Shown: one piece after another, positions 24,368 through 33,910 of the stretch | Layout of the letters: every line of letters starts with the position of its first letter | How positions within the stretch are numbered: the first letter of the stretch is position 1 | Assembly: GCA_023397505.1 (NCBI GenBank) | Contig: JAEWUC010000004.1 | Coordinates: 62,001-126,000, forward strand | From: Bacteroidota bacterium | GTDB taxonomy: Bacteria > Bacteroidota > Ignavibacteria > Ignavibacteriales > Melioribacteraceae | DNA: 64,000 nucleotides | Direction: 5' to 3' | Notes under the pieces: model-generated | Told to the model about the DNA's origin: nothing | Databases searched by the model: none | The model's input: the letters and a program-made list of their open reading frames with translations, nothing else | Translations under genes and position numbers: made by a program

Positions 24368-26542
24368 CTACGGAATCATACTTAAAGATATTCTCTGTTT
24401 TGGAATATCAACTTTTAAAATCGTTACATCAATAATGTCGCCGACTTTCAACAAATCAAGCGGATTTTTCACAAACTTGTTTGCTATTTGTGAAATGTGA
24501 AGAAGCCCGTCCTGTTTTACACCTATATCAACGAACGCGCCGAAATCCACAACATTGCGCACCGTACCTTTTAATTTCATCCCTTCCTGTAAATCCTCCA
24601 TTTTCAAAACATCGCTGCGTAAAATTGGTTTTGGCATTTCGTCGCGCGGATCGCGCCCCGGTTTTTTCAAGTTATCGAGAATGTCGTTCAAAGTCGGTTC
24701 GCCAATGCCTATCTCATTTGCGATTTTTGATATTCCTTTATTTTTTACAAACAGCTCAACAAGATTACCTTTCTCATTTATATGTGTTGTTGAAAGCTCG
24801 CAAAGTTTTAATAGTTTGGTTGTTGCCTCGTAAGATTCCGGATGAATGAAAGTATTATCAAGAGGGTTTTCACCGTTCGGAATTTTTAAGAATCCCGCGC
24901 ATTGTTCGAATGCTTTTGCACCCATGCCGGATACTTCGAGAAGTTCCTCTCGTTTTTTAAATCTTCCAATTTTATCACGGTGTTTAATTACATTGTTTGC
25001 AATTCTTTTGTTCAAACCGGAAACGTAAGTCAGCAGAGAAGCCGAAGCAGTATTAACATCCACTCCGACATAATTAACGCAGCTTACAACAACATCGTCC
25101 AATTTTTTTACAAGCAGTTTTTGATCAACATCGTGCTGGTACAAACCAACTCCAATTGATTTAGGGTCAATCTTTACAAGCTCGGCAAGCGGATCTAGAA
25201 CTCTTCGTGCGATTGAAATATTTCCTCTTTGGCTTGCTTCGAGGTCGGGGAATTCAACCTTCGCAATTTCACTTGCCGAATAAACCGACGCTCCTGCTTC
25301 GCTCACGATTAAATAATTACATTTAAGTTTGTTCTCTTTTATCAAATCGGCAATTAATAATTCGGTTTCTCGGCTGGCTGTGCCGTTGCCGATCGCAATT
25401 AAATTAACGCTGTGACGCTTAATTATATCGAGCAGAATTTTTTTCGATTCTTCAATTTTATTTTGCGGCGGGTGAGGGTAAATTGTTTTACCTTCTATGT
25501 ATTTCCCAGTTGTGTCAATAACAGCAAGTTTGGACCCGGAATAAAATCCTGGATCGATTCCGAGAATCATTCTATTATTTATCGGCGGCTGCAATAAAAG
25601 CTGGCGAAGATTAGCCGCGAAAATTTCTATTGCGTGGATATCCGCATCTTCAGTCAATAAATTTCTAACCTCTCTTTCGATTGAAGGAAAGATTAATCTC
25701 TTAAAAGAGTCTTCGATAGTATCGCTTAAAATTTCGTCAAAATATGATTCCTTAAAAACAAAATACTTTTTATAAATATCTTTTAGAATTGACGGCTCGT
25801 CGAAACTCATTGTTATTTTTAAAAATCCTTCGCTTTCACCGCGATTAATTGCCAAGGTCTGATATTGTTTAATCTTATTTACCGGGTATGAAAAGTTGTG
25901 ATAAGTTTCGTAAACATCTTTTTTGTTTGCCGTTAAATTTTCTTTTTTAACTTCTACTTTTAATGAATTCACATTAGCATTTTCAAATAAAAATTCGCGA
26001 ACAAGCTGACGGATATCTGCACTTTCGCTTATCATTTCCGCAATAATATCTTTTGCGCCTTGTAATGCTTCCTCGGCAGTTCTAACGCCGAGTTCTTCAT
26101 TTATATAACCGGCAAGTATTTCGTCAAAATCGCCTTTAAAATGGGGATTGTCAATTATGAATAAAGCCAGCGGTTCAAGTCCTTTTGCTTTCGCAATTGT
26201 ACCGCGAGTTTTTCTTTTCGGCTTGTATGGAAGATAAAGGTCTTCAACTTCCTGCAATTTTTCAGCAGATAAAATTTTATCTCGAAGCTCATCCGTAAGT
26301 TTTCCCTGTTCTTCAATACTTTTAAGAACTGTTTCTTTCCTCGATTCTAAAATTGTTAAATACTGAAGCCGGTCTTCTATGTTGCGTAAATAATCTTCAT
26401 CCAATCCGCCTGTGTGTTCTTTTCGGTATCGTGCAACAAAAGGAATAGTAGCGCCTTCGTTAAATAGATTTATTACTGCGTTAACTTGTTTCTCTAAAAT
26501 GTTTAATTCTTTTGCGATCACTTGGGGAATATTCATCATCAT
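24368..26542 (-). CDS. tex: Tex-family RNA-binding transcription accessory protein
   Basis: 724 residues. Domain order: N-terminal Tex helical domain (FNEGATIPFVARYRKEHTGG, then VEDLYLPYKPKRKTRGTIA), YqgF-like RNase H fold (ILGIDPGFYSGSKLAVID, AIGNGTASRETELLIADL), helix-hairpin-helix (LTYVSGLNKRIANNVIKHR and LEVSGMGAKAFEQCAGFL) and C-terminal S1 domain (LKGTVRNVVDFGAFVDIGVK with DGLLHISQIA). Tex binds RNA and RNA polymerase and affects stalled transcription and stress survival. Three ATG codons open the gene; AGGT lies directly before the first, so the true start may be the second or third. Length is typical. Confidence 0.95.
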   Translation of the reverse strand: MMMNIPQVIAKELNILEKQVNAVINLFNEGATIPFVARYRKEHTGGLDEDYLRNIEDRLQYLTILESRKETVLKSIEEQGKLTDELRDKILSAEKLQEVEDLYLPYKPKRKTRGTIAKAKGLEPLALFIIDNPHFKGDFDEILAGYINEELGVRTAEEALQGAKDIIAEMISESADIRQLVREFLFENANVNSLKVEVKKENLTANKKDVYETYHNFSYPVNKIKQYQTLAINRGESEGFLKITMSFDEPSILKDIYKKYFVFKESYFDEILSDTIEDSFKRLIFPSIEREVRNLLTEDADIHAIEIFAANLRQLLLQPPINNRMILGIDPGFYSGSKLAVIDTTGKYIEGKTIYPHPPQNKIEESKKILLDIIKRHSVNLIAIGNGTASRETELLIADLIKENKLKCNYLIVSEAGASVYSASEIAKVEFPDLEASQRGNISIARRVLDPLAELVKIDPKSIGVGLYQHDVDQKLLVKKLDDVVVSCVNYVGVDVNTASASLLTYVSGLNKRIANNVIKHRDKIGRFKKREELLEVSGMGAKAFEQCAGFLKIPNGENPLDNTFIHPESYEATTKLLKLCELSTTHINEKGNLVELFVKNKGISKIANEIGIGEPTLNDILDNLKKPGRDPRDEMPKPILRSDVLKMEDLQEGMKLKGTVRNVVDFGAFVDIGVKQDGLLHISQIANKFVKNPLDLLKVGDIIDVTILKVDIPKQRISLSMIP

Positions 26543-26662
26543 ACCTGAAATTTTTGGAAGTGCAAATGAATGTTAAAGAAGTTTATTTTTCCACTTGAAA
26601 TTAAAAAATATTTTCAAAATTAATAATGTAGTAGGATGATCAATGATAATCCTGCAATTAAA

Positions 26663-28012
26663 TTAATATGGAACTGCAGCAGTGGTTGAATGAAAATGGA
26701 TGAGTGCATCGTAACTCGCTTTTAGATTAATTAGTCTGAAATAATCGTTGTAAAGTGCATTTGTATAAACCGCACCAATATCAAAGATTTTGCGTTGAGC
26801 ATTTAACCAATTAGAAAGAACTGTAGAATTATTAGAATTTTCAATCAACAAGATGAAATCCTGGGGATTGGCATAATTGAAAATAAAGTTTGACGATTCA
26901 CGAGGCGGTAACGTGTTGTTTTCGTGTATCATTAATCCGGTGTACTTTTTATTTGCATAATCATAATTAATTGCTCTGAATGTCCCGTAGTTGAAAGAAA
27001 AACCAATCACTTTATAGTTGTTTCCTAAAAAAGATCGTAAAAAATATCCTTGAGAACCATTGTTTAAATAAACGTCGTTTACTCCAACATGACCGTTATG
27101 AGCCCAACTAACAACCTTTGTATTGTTACCAAGAAGTTCCGTAAGCCATATTGTATTCTCAGCCATATATTTATCGCGATAACCATAGTTTATTGAAATA
27201 ACCACATCTAAGAACTGTTTTGTTTGTATTGTTAATCTTTTAATGAGCTCAAACTCAAATTTGCCTGAACTTGAAATTAAGTGATTGCTGTTTTCGTCAA
27301 AAAAAGAGGTGACGGAATCGCATCTTGCTTTTAGTTTTTCAAATTGAATAAGATTGAGCGATTCAATTTCTTCATTTGTTATTTTGTCAACATCTTCGAT
27401 AATTGATTGAATATAATTCGGATATCCACCTGAATGTTTCTGAAGATAATTTTGAATCAAATCTTTATTGTAAGTTTTTAATTGGCAATCAACACCAAGA
27501 AGATGGATTTTATCGGCATCGGATTTCCCCTCATTAAATTGCTTCATCCAAAGAATTAATTCTTTAACTTCTTGTGTCCGCCAGGTCCAGAAGTGCATCT
27601 TTTTCATAGCTTCATCAATTGTCCCAATATCATTGCAAATAAATCTGTCAATGTATAAGCATTCACCCATGTCGGCTTCAAAGCCAAATATTTTGAACTG
27701 ATGATTTTCTACGAAATATTTAAATATCCGGTGCTTCATCCTGAAAAACTCTTTTGTGCCGTGTGTTGCTTCACCTAAACCGAGAACCTTGGCATTAGCG
27801 AAGATATCAAAAACTTTTAAGTCGCTTTTGTCTGCGTCCGGCAATGTTGTTTTGCATGGAGTTATGTACTTGTTTAGTTCTGAGATTAATAGCTGTTCGT
27901 TAGAAGTTAATGTCCCTTGCTCATCTTTAACAGAAACCGGATTTTGTTCCTCTTTACATGAGCAGAATAAAAATAATAGCAACAAGAAAGGGAGAATTCG
28001 ATTTATTCTCAT
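26663..28012 (-). CDS. Erythromycin-esterase-like lipoprotein
   Basis: 449 residues. An N-terminal hydrophobic segment ends in a Cys-Ser-Cys-Lys stretch, a likely lipoprotein signal with lipidation at Cys19. The body matches the Ere/ChaN-like erythromycin esterase family: VLGLGEATHGTKEFFRMKH (Glu, His of the active site), FGFEADMGECLYIDRF, LLGVDCQ, and VVSWAHNGHVG near the middle. Ere enzymes hydrolyse macrolide lactones, but many relatives, above all exported ones, have unknown substrates, so I would not infer resistance. It stands alone. Confidence 0.78.
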   Translation of the reverse strand: MRINRILPFLLLLFLFCSCKEEQNPVSVKDEQGTLTSNEQLLISELNKYITPCKTTLPDADKSDLKVFDIFANAKVLGLGEATHGTKEFFRMKHRIFKYFVENHQFKIFGFEADMGECLYIDRFICNDIGTIDEAMKKMHFWTWRTQEVKELILWMKQFNEGKSDADKIHLLGVDCQLKTYNKDLIQNYLQKHSGGYPNYIQSIIEDVDKITNEEIESLNLIQFEKLKARCDSVTSFFDENSNHLISSSGKFEFELIKRLTIQTKQFLDVVISINYGYRDKYMAENTIWLTELLGNNTKVVSWAHNGHVGVNDVYLNNGSQGYFLRSFLGNNYKVIGFSFNYGTFRAINYDYANKKYTGLMIHENNTLPPRESSNFIFNYANPQDFILLIENSNNSTVLSNWLNAQRKIFDIGAVYTNALYNDYFRLINLKASYDALIHFHSTTAAVPY

Positions 28013-28152
28013 TTAACCTCTTTGTTATTAATTAATACAAGCGCAACCTATAATTTGGATGTAAAAGAATAAGTACAAATTTTTGTGCACCATGCTAGAC
28101 AAAACCGGTGGAGGATTATGAACTATGAAACGATCGCAGCCATAAAAATTTA

Positions 28153-28737
28153 TTACCCATACAATTCATCTTCAACAAGCTCGCAAATTATGTGTGCGAT
28201 TGTAATATGTCCTTCTTGAATTCTTTGAGTGTTTTTTGATGGAATTATTATCGGCACATCTACAATGTCCTTCATTTTTCCGCCGCTGCCGCCGAGCAGG
28301 GCGACAACCTTCATTTTTTTCTCGTGGGCCTTTTCTATTGCTTTAATAACGTTTGGTGAGTTACCACTCGTAGAAATTGCGAGCAAAATATCACCTTCGT
28401 TACCAAGTCCTTCAATACTTCGTGCAAACACATTTTCCCATCCGATATCGTTTCCGCCCGCTGTTAAATTTGATGTGTCGGTAGTTAATGCAATTGCCGG
28501 TAAAGCGGGGCGTTGAATGTGATGACTTAATCTAATCATAAATTCAGTTGCGATGTGCTGGCAATCCGCCGCGCTGCCGCCGTTACCGCACAACAGCATT
28601 TTTTTATTATCGCGGTAAGCTTTGCAAATTATATCAACTGCTTTTAACGTATCTGCTTTGCAAATTTTTTCAATTTCCAATTTTGTCTGTGAACTTTCAA
28701 TCAAAGATTCGGAAAAGAATTTTTCTTTATCGAGCAT
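28153..28737 (-). CDS. gmhA: Phosphoheptose isomerase (SIS domain)
   Basis: 194 residues, single SIS domain. GmhA hallmarks: MLLCGNGGSAADCQHIATEF, LTTDTSNLTAGGNDIGW (in parts), LLAISTSGNSPNVIKA, VALLGGSGGKM and HITIAHIICELVE with the metal-binding Gln/His. It converts sedoheptulose 7-phosphate to D-glycero-D-manno-heptose 7-phosphate, first step of the heptose pathway for LPS core, or of a GDP-heptose route. No other heptose genes are near. Close relatives (DiaA) share the fold; the GNGGSAADCQH motif favours GmhA. Confidence 0.9.
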   Translation of the reverse strand: MLDKEKFFSESLIESSQTKLEIEKICKADTLKAVDIICKAYRDNKKMLLCGNGGSAADCQHIATEFMIRLSHHIQRPALPAIALTTDTSNLTAGGNDIGWENVFARSIEGLGNEGDILLAISTSGNSPNVIKAIEKAHEKKMKVVALLGGSGGKMKDIVDVPIIIPSKNTQRIQEGHITIAHIICELVEDELYG

Positions 28738-28803
28738 TTATCCCTCAAAATTTGGTTCAAAGATAGTAAATTTGACTGTATTCTTGAACATCATATTATT
28801 GCT

Positions 28804-28992
28804 ATGGCGAAAAAGAGAATCGAAAATAAAATAAAATTTGATTTCCCGATGTTCTGCGATTATTCATGCAAGCAATCTGCTTTCAGCGATCCGGCAGCTA
28901 TCGGTGCATGCCGAAAGGAACTCGGCGTTTGGTGTAAATATTTTAATCGGTACAACAACAAAAACAATAAATGTTTCGGTTATAAATCTTAA
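28804..28992 (+). CDS. Small cysteine-rich protein, unknown
   Basis: 62 residues with five Cys (18, 22, 36, 44, 57): FCDYSCKQ, GACRKE, VWCKYF and NKCFGY. The spaced Cys pairs suggest metal or cluster binding. Lys-rich and without a membrane segment. No strong ribosome site precedes ATG 28804; coding is supported mainly by the patterned Cys and the sensible composition. Divergent from gmhA. No family recognised with confidence. Confidence 0.5.
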   Translation: MAKKRIENKIKFDFPMFCDYSCKQSAFSDPAAIGACRKELGVWCKYFNRYNNKNNKCFGYKS

Positions 28993-29003
28993 TTTTTCCA
29001 GAA

Positions 29004-29026
29004 TTGCCTACAACAACGCGAGGCAA
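29004..29026. repeat. Palindromic repeat (copy 2, diverged)
   Basis: TTGCCT (29004-29009) and AGGCAA (29021-29026) flank ACAACAACGCG. The string CAACGCGAGGCA is identical to part of copy 1 at 18402-18413, and the left arm TTGCCT also matches. Here it lies in non-coding DNA after a small gene. Confidence 0.5.
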
Positions 29027-29066
29027 ACTCATGCTCATATTATTGATCTGTACAACAGAAGACTAT

Positions 29067-29086
29067 GAGCAAGAGCACGAACAAGA
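29067..29086. repeat. 20-base direct repeat, left copy
   Basis: AGCAAGAGCACGAACAAGAA. The partner at 30039-30058 differs at two positions. The pair flanks one gene (29204-30037). Confidence 0.5.
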
Positions 29087-29203
29087 ATAGAACGCGAAAG
29101 AGTGATTAAAAAATTTGATCTGACCAGCATCAAACAAAAAAGCATTGTTCAAAAGGGATTCATTTCCTAAGTTGCGGCTAACTTTACACAAAATAATGGC
29201 ATT

Positions 29204-30037
29204 ATGTCGAAATCGAAAAATTTTCTTTTTTGGGTTCTTGCATTTTTAATTACAGCAGCCTCAGCAATTTATCAACGAATGACCGGTCCCACTTACCCGA
29301 TTTCCAGCAAGATTAAAATAGAAAACATTTTTATAAATTATAAATTCGATAGAAGCCACAGTACCAGTAAAGATTATGTTTTGAAAATTGTTACAGCCGA
29401 TTCAACAATGCATGGCAATTTGTTTTGGAAGAGATATAAATTCGATTCGGAATTTAATAAAGTAGAAATGACTGGAACAGATACGTTGACAGCAGCACTA
29501 CCGAAACAGCCGCCTGCGGGTAAACTTGAATATTATGTTGTTCTAACAAAGAAGGATAAAAATTATTCTTTGCCTTCGGATGAATCCGTTATCATTCGGT
29601 TTAAAGATGATGTACCAATTTGGGTTTTAATTCCGCATGTTCTCGCAATGTTTTTGTCTATGCTTTTCGCTGCGCGTGCAGCGTTTGAATATTTTAGCAA
29701 TGAACCGGGATTAAAGTTTTATACTTATTGGACTGTTGGAATTTTATTTGTCGGCGGGTTCATACTTGGACCGATTATGCAGAAATATGCTTTCGGAGAA
29801 TTTTGGACAGGTTTTCCATTCGGTTACGATTTAACAGATAACAAAACTTTAATAGCGATGATCGGCTGGCTCGTTGCGTTGTTCATGTTGAAGAAATCGC
29901 CGCACCCGAAACGCTGGATTTTGTTCGCAGCGTTGTTGATGTTCTTAGTTTATCTTATTCCGCACAGTGTTCTCGGCTCGGAACACGATTACGGTAAAGA
30001 ACAGCTGAATAAAGAACAAAAGTATGAACACGAATAA
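29204..30037 (+). CDS. Membrane protein of unknown function
   Basis: 277 residues. An N-terminal helix (about 7-22) is followed by a beta-rich extracytoplasmic domain (about 35-140, with YPISSKIKIENIFINYKF and GKLEYYVVLTKKDKNYSLP segments) and then four membrane helices (about 145-265), including MFLSMLFAARAAFEYF and GILFVGGFILGPIMQKYAF. It looks like a conserved integral membrane protein with a periplasmic sandwich domain, but I recognise no family. An OPT transporter gene follows 98 bases later on the same strand. The C-terminal codons run into a copy of a 20-base direct repeat. Confidence 0.65.
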   Translation: MSKSKNFLFWVLAFLITAASAIYQRMTGPTYPISSKIKIENIFINYKFDRSHSTSKDYVLKIVTADSTMHGNLFWKRYKFDSEFNKVEMTGTDTLTAALPKQPPAGKLEYYVVLTKKDKNYSLPSDESVIIRFKDDVPIWVLIPHVLAMFLSMLFAARAAFEYFSNEPGLKFYTYWTVGILFVGGFILGPIMQKYAFGEFWTGFPFGYDLTDNKTLIAMIGWLVALFMLKKSPHPKRWILFAALLMFLVYLIPHSVLGSEHDYGKEQLNKEQKYEHE

Positions 30038-30038
30038 G

Positions 30039-30058
30039 AGCAAGATCACGATCAAGAA
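30039..30058. repeat. 20-base direct repeat, right copy
   Basis: AGCAAGATCACGATCAAGAA, 18 of 20 identical to 29067-29086. It starts one base after the stop of the intervening gene. Confidence 0.5.
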
Positions 30059-30135
30059 ATAATCAATACAAGTATCTAGAATCAAGTATCAAGCTTATAG
30101 TTTAACCATCAAAAAATCTTACAAGGAGAAAATTG

Positions 30136-32127
30136 ATGAGTTCTCACGAAACACCAACACAAAGCGGGTTACCCTCAAACGCTTATACCGAATTAAAACC
30201 CGGTGAAGAATACAAACCGATTATGTCGCCGCATATTTCTTTTCCCGAAGTTACGCCGTATTCGGTTATAACGGGATTAATTATGGCTGTGCTATTTTCT
30301 GCTGCTGCGGCATATCTCGGTTTAAAAGTAGGACAAGTATTCGAAGCTGCAATTCCAATTGCAATTCTCGCAGTTGGTTTATCCACTCTTTTGAAAAAGA
30401 GCGGTGCGATGGGGCAGAATGTAATTATTCAATCAATCGGTTCAACATCGGGTTCTGTCGTAGCAGGCGCAATTTTTACTTTACCCGGAATTTATATTCT
30501 GAATCTTGAAGCTACATTCTTTCAAATGTTTTTTGCTTCTTTGCTCGGCGGCTTTCTAGGAATTTTATTTTTAGTTCCGTTCAGAAAATATTTTGTTTCC
30601 GAAATGCACGGCAAACTTCCATTCCCGGAAGGGACCGCTACAACCGAAGTTCTGGTTGCGGGAGAAAAAGGCGGCACACAAGCTTTGATTCTTGTAGTTG
30701 CCGGAACAATCGGCGGTATTTATGATTTTCTAATTTCCACCTTCGGAACATGGGCTGAAATTTTTACTTCAAGAGTTGTCGGTGTCGGCGAGGTATTGGC
30801 GGATAAATTCAAAATTGTTTTTAGATTGAACACAAGCGCAGCAGTTGTTGGCTTGGGCTATGTCATCGGATTAAAATATTCTACAATTATTGTCGCGGGT
30901 TCATTCCTTTCATACTTTGTTTTGATTCCAGTTATTTCTTACTTCGGCGGATACTTAACGGTAAATGTCGGTGCGGGAGTTGATGTTCTTATAAAGGATA
31001 TGTCTGCAGAACAAATTTTTAGATACTATGTTCGCCATATTGGCATTGGCGCAATTGCAATGGCGGGATTTATTGGAATCGTTCGTTCGTCGAAAGTTAT
31101 TCGGTCAGCTGTCTCATTGGCAGTTAAAGAAATTTTTGGCGGAAAAAACGAAGAAGCATCACAAATCCGTACTCAACGGGATCTATCGATGAAAATAATT
31201 GTGGGCGGAATAATTCTAACCGGAGTAGTTATTTTCATTTTCTTTATGCTTGGTGTTGTAACAAATTTAACTCATGCTTTAGTGGGCTTATTAATTGTGA
31301 TGATTATGTCGTTCTTGTTTACGACGGTTGCAGCGAATGCAATTGCAATTACCGGTAATAATCCGGTTTCTGGGATGACATTGATGACGCTCGTTCTTTC
31401 ATCGATTATTTTAGTTTCTGTTGGGTTATCCGGTCCAACCGGAATGGTCTCTGCATTAATTATCGGCGGAGTTGTTTGTACGGCTTTATCTGTTGCGGGC
31501 TCGTTTGTAACGGATTTAAAGATCGGCTACTGGCTTGGTTCTTCTCCTTACAAACAGGAAGGATGGAAATTTTTAGGAACAATAGTCTCGGCCGCAACAG
31601 TTGTATGGATTATTGCTTTGCTCGATAGAATTTACGGATTTGCAGGCGGCGGATTACCCGCACCTCAAGCAAATGCAATGGCAGCAGTAATTCAACCGTT
31701 GATGTCGAATCAACCCGCGCCATGGATGCTTTATATTGCCGGCGCTGTTGTTTCATTAATTCTTGTAATGGTAAACGTACCGGCACTTGCATTCGCTTTG
31801 GGAATGTATCTTCCTCAAGAAATAAACACTCCTTTGCTTGTCGGCGGATTGATTGCACATTTTGTTTCCACGCGAAGCAAAGATGAAGCATTAAATAACG
31901 CTCGCCGCGAAAGAGGAACTTTAATTGCATCAGGATTTATTGCAGGCGGCGCATTAATGGGGGTTGTAAGTGTAATTATAAAAGCGGTTCTAAAAGAAAA
32001 TAATTTACCCGATTGGTTCATGACTGCTTGGGCAGAATCAAACTCGGCAGAAGTTTTAGCGTTTGTGATGTTTGCATTACTTTGCGTTTATGTTATATGG
32101 GATTCAATGAGAGCAAAGAAAGAATAA
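30136..32127 (+). CDS. OPT-family oligopeptide/metal-chelate transporter
   Basis: 663 residues, about 14-16 hydrophobic helices, inner membrane. OPT hallmarks: N-terminal FPEVTPYSVITGLIMAVLFS, AAAAYLGLKVGQVFEAAIPI, IIQSIGSTSGSVVAGAIFTLP, KLPFPEGTATTEVL and the C-terminal FALGMYLPQEINTPLLVGG. These match the bacterial OPT subfamily that carries peptides or metal chelates by proton symport; the substrate cannot be read. AAGGAG lies seven bases before ATG 30136, deciding the start. A strong terminator follows. Peptide import would fit the exported peptidases of the window. Confidence 0.92.
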   Translation: MSSHETPTQSGLPSNAYTELKPGEEYKPIMSPHISFPEVTPYSVITGLIMAVLFSAAAAYLGLKVGQVFEAAIPIAILAVGLSTLLKKSGAMGQNVIIQSIGSTSGSVVAGAIFTLPGIYILNLEATFFQMFFASLLGGFLGILFLVPFRKYFVSEMHGKLPFPEGTATTEVLVAGEKGGTQALILVVAGTIGGIYDFLISTFGTWAEIFTSRVVGVGEVLADKFKIVFRLNTSAAVVGLGYVIGLKYSTIIVAGSFLSYFVLIPVISYFGGYLTVNVGAGVDVLIKDMSAEQIFRYYVRHIGIGAIAMAGFIGIVRSSKVIRSAVSLAVKEIFGGKNEEASQIRTQRDLSMKIIVGGIILTGVVIFIFFMLGVVTNLTHALVGLLIVMIMSFLFTTVAANAIAITGNNPVSGMTLMTLVLSSIILVSVGLSGPTGMVSALIIGGVVCTALSVAGSFVTDLKIGYWLGSSPYKQEGWKFLGTIVSAATVVWIIALLDRIYGFAGGGLPAPQANAMAAVIQPLMSNQPAPWMLYIAGAVVSLILVMVNVPALAFALGMYLPQEINTPLLVGGLIAHFVSTRSKDEALNNARRERGTLIASGFIAGGALMGVVSVIIKAVLKENNLPDWFMTAWAESNSAEVLAFVMFALLCVYVIWDSMRAKKE

Positions 32128-32189
32128 CACTCTTGAAATAATATTTTGAAATATCAACAACCACTTTTGATCATTTAAATTATATAAAA

Positions 32190-32219
32190 AAGAATCCCGC
32201 AATGCGGGATTCTTTTTCT
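32190..32219. terminator. Bidirectional intrinsic terminator
   Basis: Perfect 11-base stem AAGAATCCCGC / GCGGGATTCTT with an AAT loop, T5 on the right and A-run on the left. It serves the OPT gene (plus) and the convergent gene at 32238 (minus). Confidence 0.9.
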
Positions 32220-32237
32220 TAGTAAAACACTCTATAA

Positions 32238-33467
32238 TTATTCAATCCGTACAGTTCGCTTTTTATTTCCGGCTATAATAAAAATTACTAATCCGAGTAC
32301 AATCAAGCCTAATACTATGTAAACTATTGGTGATGTTGACGACGACACGGCGTCTTTCCATTGATTTATTTTAGATTCAATAGAACTCTGGTTGGCATTT
32401 GTCAACATTTTGTTTTCAATTAATACCGGGATCCATTCGGGGTGAATTGTTTTGAAATAAACATCATCTGAGAATTTGCTATACATTTTTTTTGATTCAT
32501 CCGAGCTTTTTATGTCGATATTTTTTAATTCATTATCAATGAATGAATTAACGCTGCTAACAAATTGATCGCCATCATTAAATGGAAGCAGATTAATATT
32601 CTTATCCTTGAAAATACTGTGAACGCTGCTCCACATTTTATCCTTAATTTGAACATCCCATTCATTAAATAAAGAATCGATAATAACTATTTCGGATTTG
32701 CTTCTTTTCTTAGTAAGATAAACGCTGCTTAGTTTCGGTGCAATTTGATTCCATACCTTGTAGAAATCCGTATGCTGTTTTTTCATGGCGGAAAAATCTT
32801 GTGGTGTAAGCATAGTAATTTTTAAAAATTGAATATTATCGGAAATGGTGCGCTCAACATTACCGAACAAATTACTTTTTTTAACCTTGGACATTATTAT
32901 TTTTTTATCACTGGCGCTCATATCACTTGGTGATTTAACAAATACGACCAATAAACTATCCACCAAATCCCGGACAAGATAATCCCGCTCCGCAATATTG
33001 GATCTTAGTAGAACTACTAGTTTATTAAGCCTAGATATTTCAGCTTCATTTTTAACTGTTCTTTCGTTTAGTAATTTTATTTGATCAAGCAATTCTTGGT
33101 TTTTGAGATTAAGCGTTTGTAAATGCGTCTGAAGAGTTTCGACCTGGGTAGTTAGATCTACAATTTGTACAAAATCCTTTTTTCTAACTTCAATATTATT
33201 TTCAAGTTTTGCTATGGATGATTCAAAATCATCCGGGTACAAAGCTTTATCAAGAAGCTTTTTAGAACTGCTGAAATTATTTCTAAAAATATTAATCCGG
33301 TTGTATATCTCTTCGCATTCTTCCAGCGAGGATGCATATGTTATTGCGGCTTCTATTTGTTTGTGCTTTGCTTTATAGTCTTGCACGCGCTCATAATCCG
33401 ATTGCGCGAAATAAAACGAGGATGTTATAAATAATACAAGTGCCGTAAAAAATGTTTTCGTTTTCAT
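32238..33467 (-). CDS. Exported coiled-coil protein with C-terminal membrane anchor, unknown
   Basis: 409 residues. A signal peptide (MKTKTFFTALVLFITSSFYFA) is followed by a helical region with a long coiled coil (about 85-170: heptad-like VETLQTHLQTLNLKNQELLD and LNERTVKNEAEISRLNKLVV), a mixed central domain, and one membrane helix near the end (IVYIVLGLIVLGLVIFIIAG) with a short basic tail. The layout suggests a periplasmic protein anchored by its C-terminus in the inner membrane. No family recognised. Its start overlaps the stop of the lipoprotein gene by four bases (ATGA), so the two work together. Confidence 0.65.
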   Translation of the reverse strand: MKTKTFFTALVLFITSSFYFAQSDYERVQDYKAKHKQIEAAITYASSLEECEEIYNRINIFRNNFSSSKKLLDKALYPDDFESSIAKLENNIEVRKKDFVQIVDLTTQVETLQTHLQTLNLKNQELLDQIKLLNERTVKNEAEISRLNKLVVLLRSNIAERDYLVRDLVDSLLVVFVKSPSDMSASDKKIIMSKVKKSNLFGNVERTISDNIQFLKITMLTPQDFSAMKKQHTDFYKVWNQIAPKLSSVYLTKKRSKSEIVIIDSLFNEWDVQIKDKMWSSVHSIFKDKNINLLPFNDGDQFVSSVNSFIDNELKNIDIKSSDESKKMYSKFSDDVYFKTIHPEWIPVLIENKMLTNANQSSIESKINQWKDAVSSSTSPIVYIVLGLIVLGLVIFIIAGNKKRTVRIE

Positions 33468-33910
33468 TTCATCCTCTCAATTCCGTTATTATTCAATAAA
33501 TATTTTTTTGCGCCGTCAAGCAGCTCGATATTTGGTGCATGCTGATTAAAAGCCGGAAAGGTTAAGGCAAGAGAATCGGAAATTAGAATTTCATCTTCAA
33601 GCTTTAGTCCTCCTTCAACAAGCTGAAATTTGTATACATTTTTGAAACCGGGACCGGTTATATAATAACAGCCTGCTTGATCGCGTATAATTCTTAATTC
33701 TTTTCCGATAGCGGCGGTTGAATCTTCAAATTCTTCTTGAAAGAGCGGTTTAACATTAATAGTGAATGAATGCCGATCTTCCGTTATGAATCCGTTTGTA
33801 TCAACAGTTAAAACATTTTCAACAGGCCATGAAAAATCCGATGGCTGTAAAATGACAGACGAACAACCCACAGCTATTAAAGCGACGGCGACATATTTTA
33901 TTAACTTCAT
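33464..33910 (-). CDS. Lipoprotein, unknown function
   Basis: 148 residues from ATG 33910 (GGAAGAAAG upstream). The lipobox is AVGC with Cys16. The mature part is beta-rich with FSWPVENVLTVDTNGFITED and ELRIIRDQAGCYYITGPGF. The next gene, a coiled-coil membrane protein, overlaps by four bases. A reading from 33964 would place charged residues before the signal peptide and is rejected. Confidence 0.65.
   Translation of the reverse strand: MKLIKYVAVALIAVGCSSVILQPSDFSWPVENVLTVDTNGFITEDRHSFTINVKPLFQEEFEDSTAAIGKELRIIRDQAGCYYITGPGFKNVYKFQLVEGGLKLEDEILISDSLALTFPAFNQHAPNIELLDGAKKYLLNNNGIERMK

Noticed and set aside
26663..28012. Macrolide resistance gene
   Set aside because: The erythromycin-esterase family is broad; the lipoprotein form here is likely not a drug esterase, so no resistance is claimed.
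28870..29203. Second small plus-strand frame overlapping 28838-29068
   Set aside because: It overlaps the Cys-rich frame in another phase, includes the palindromic repeat, and has no ribosome site.
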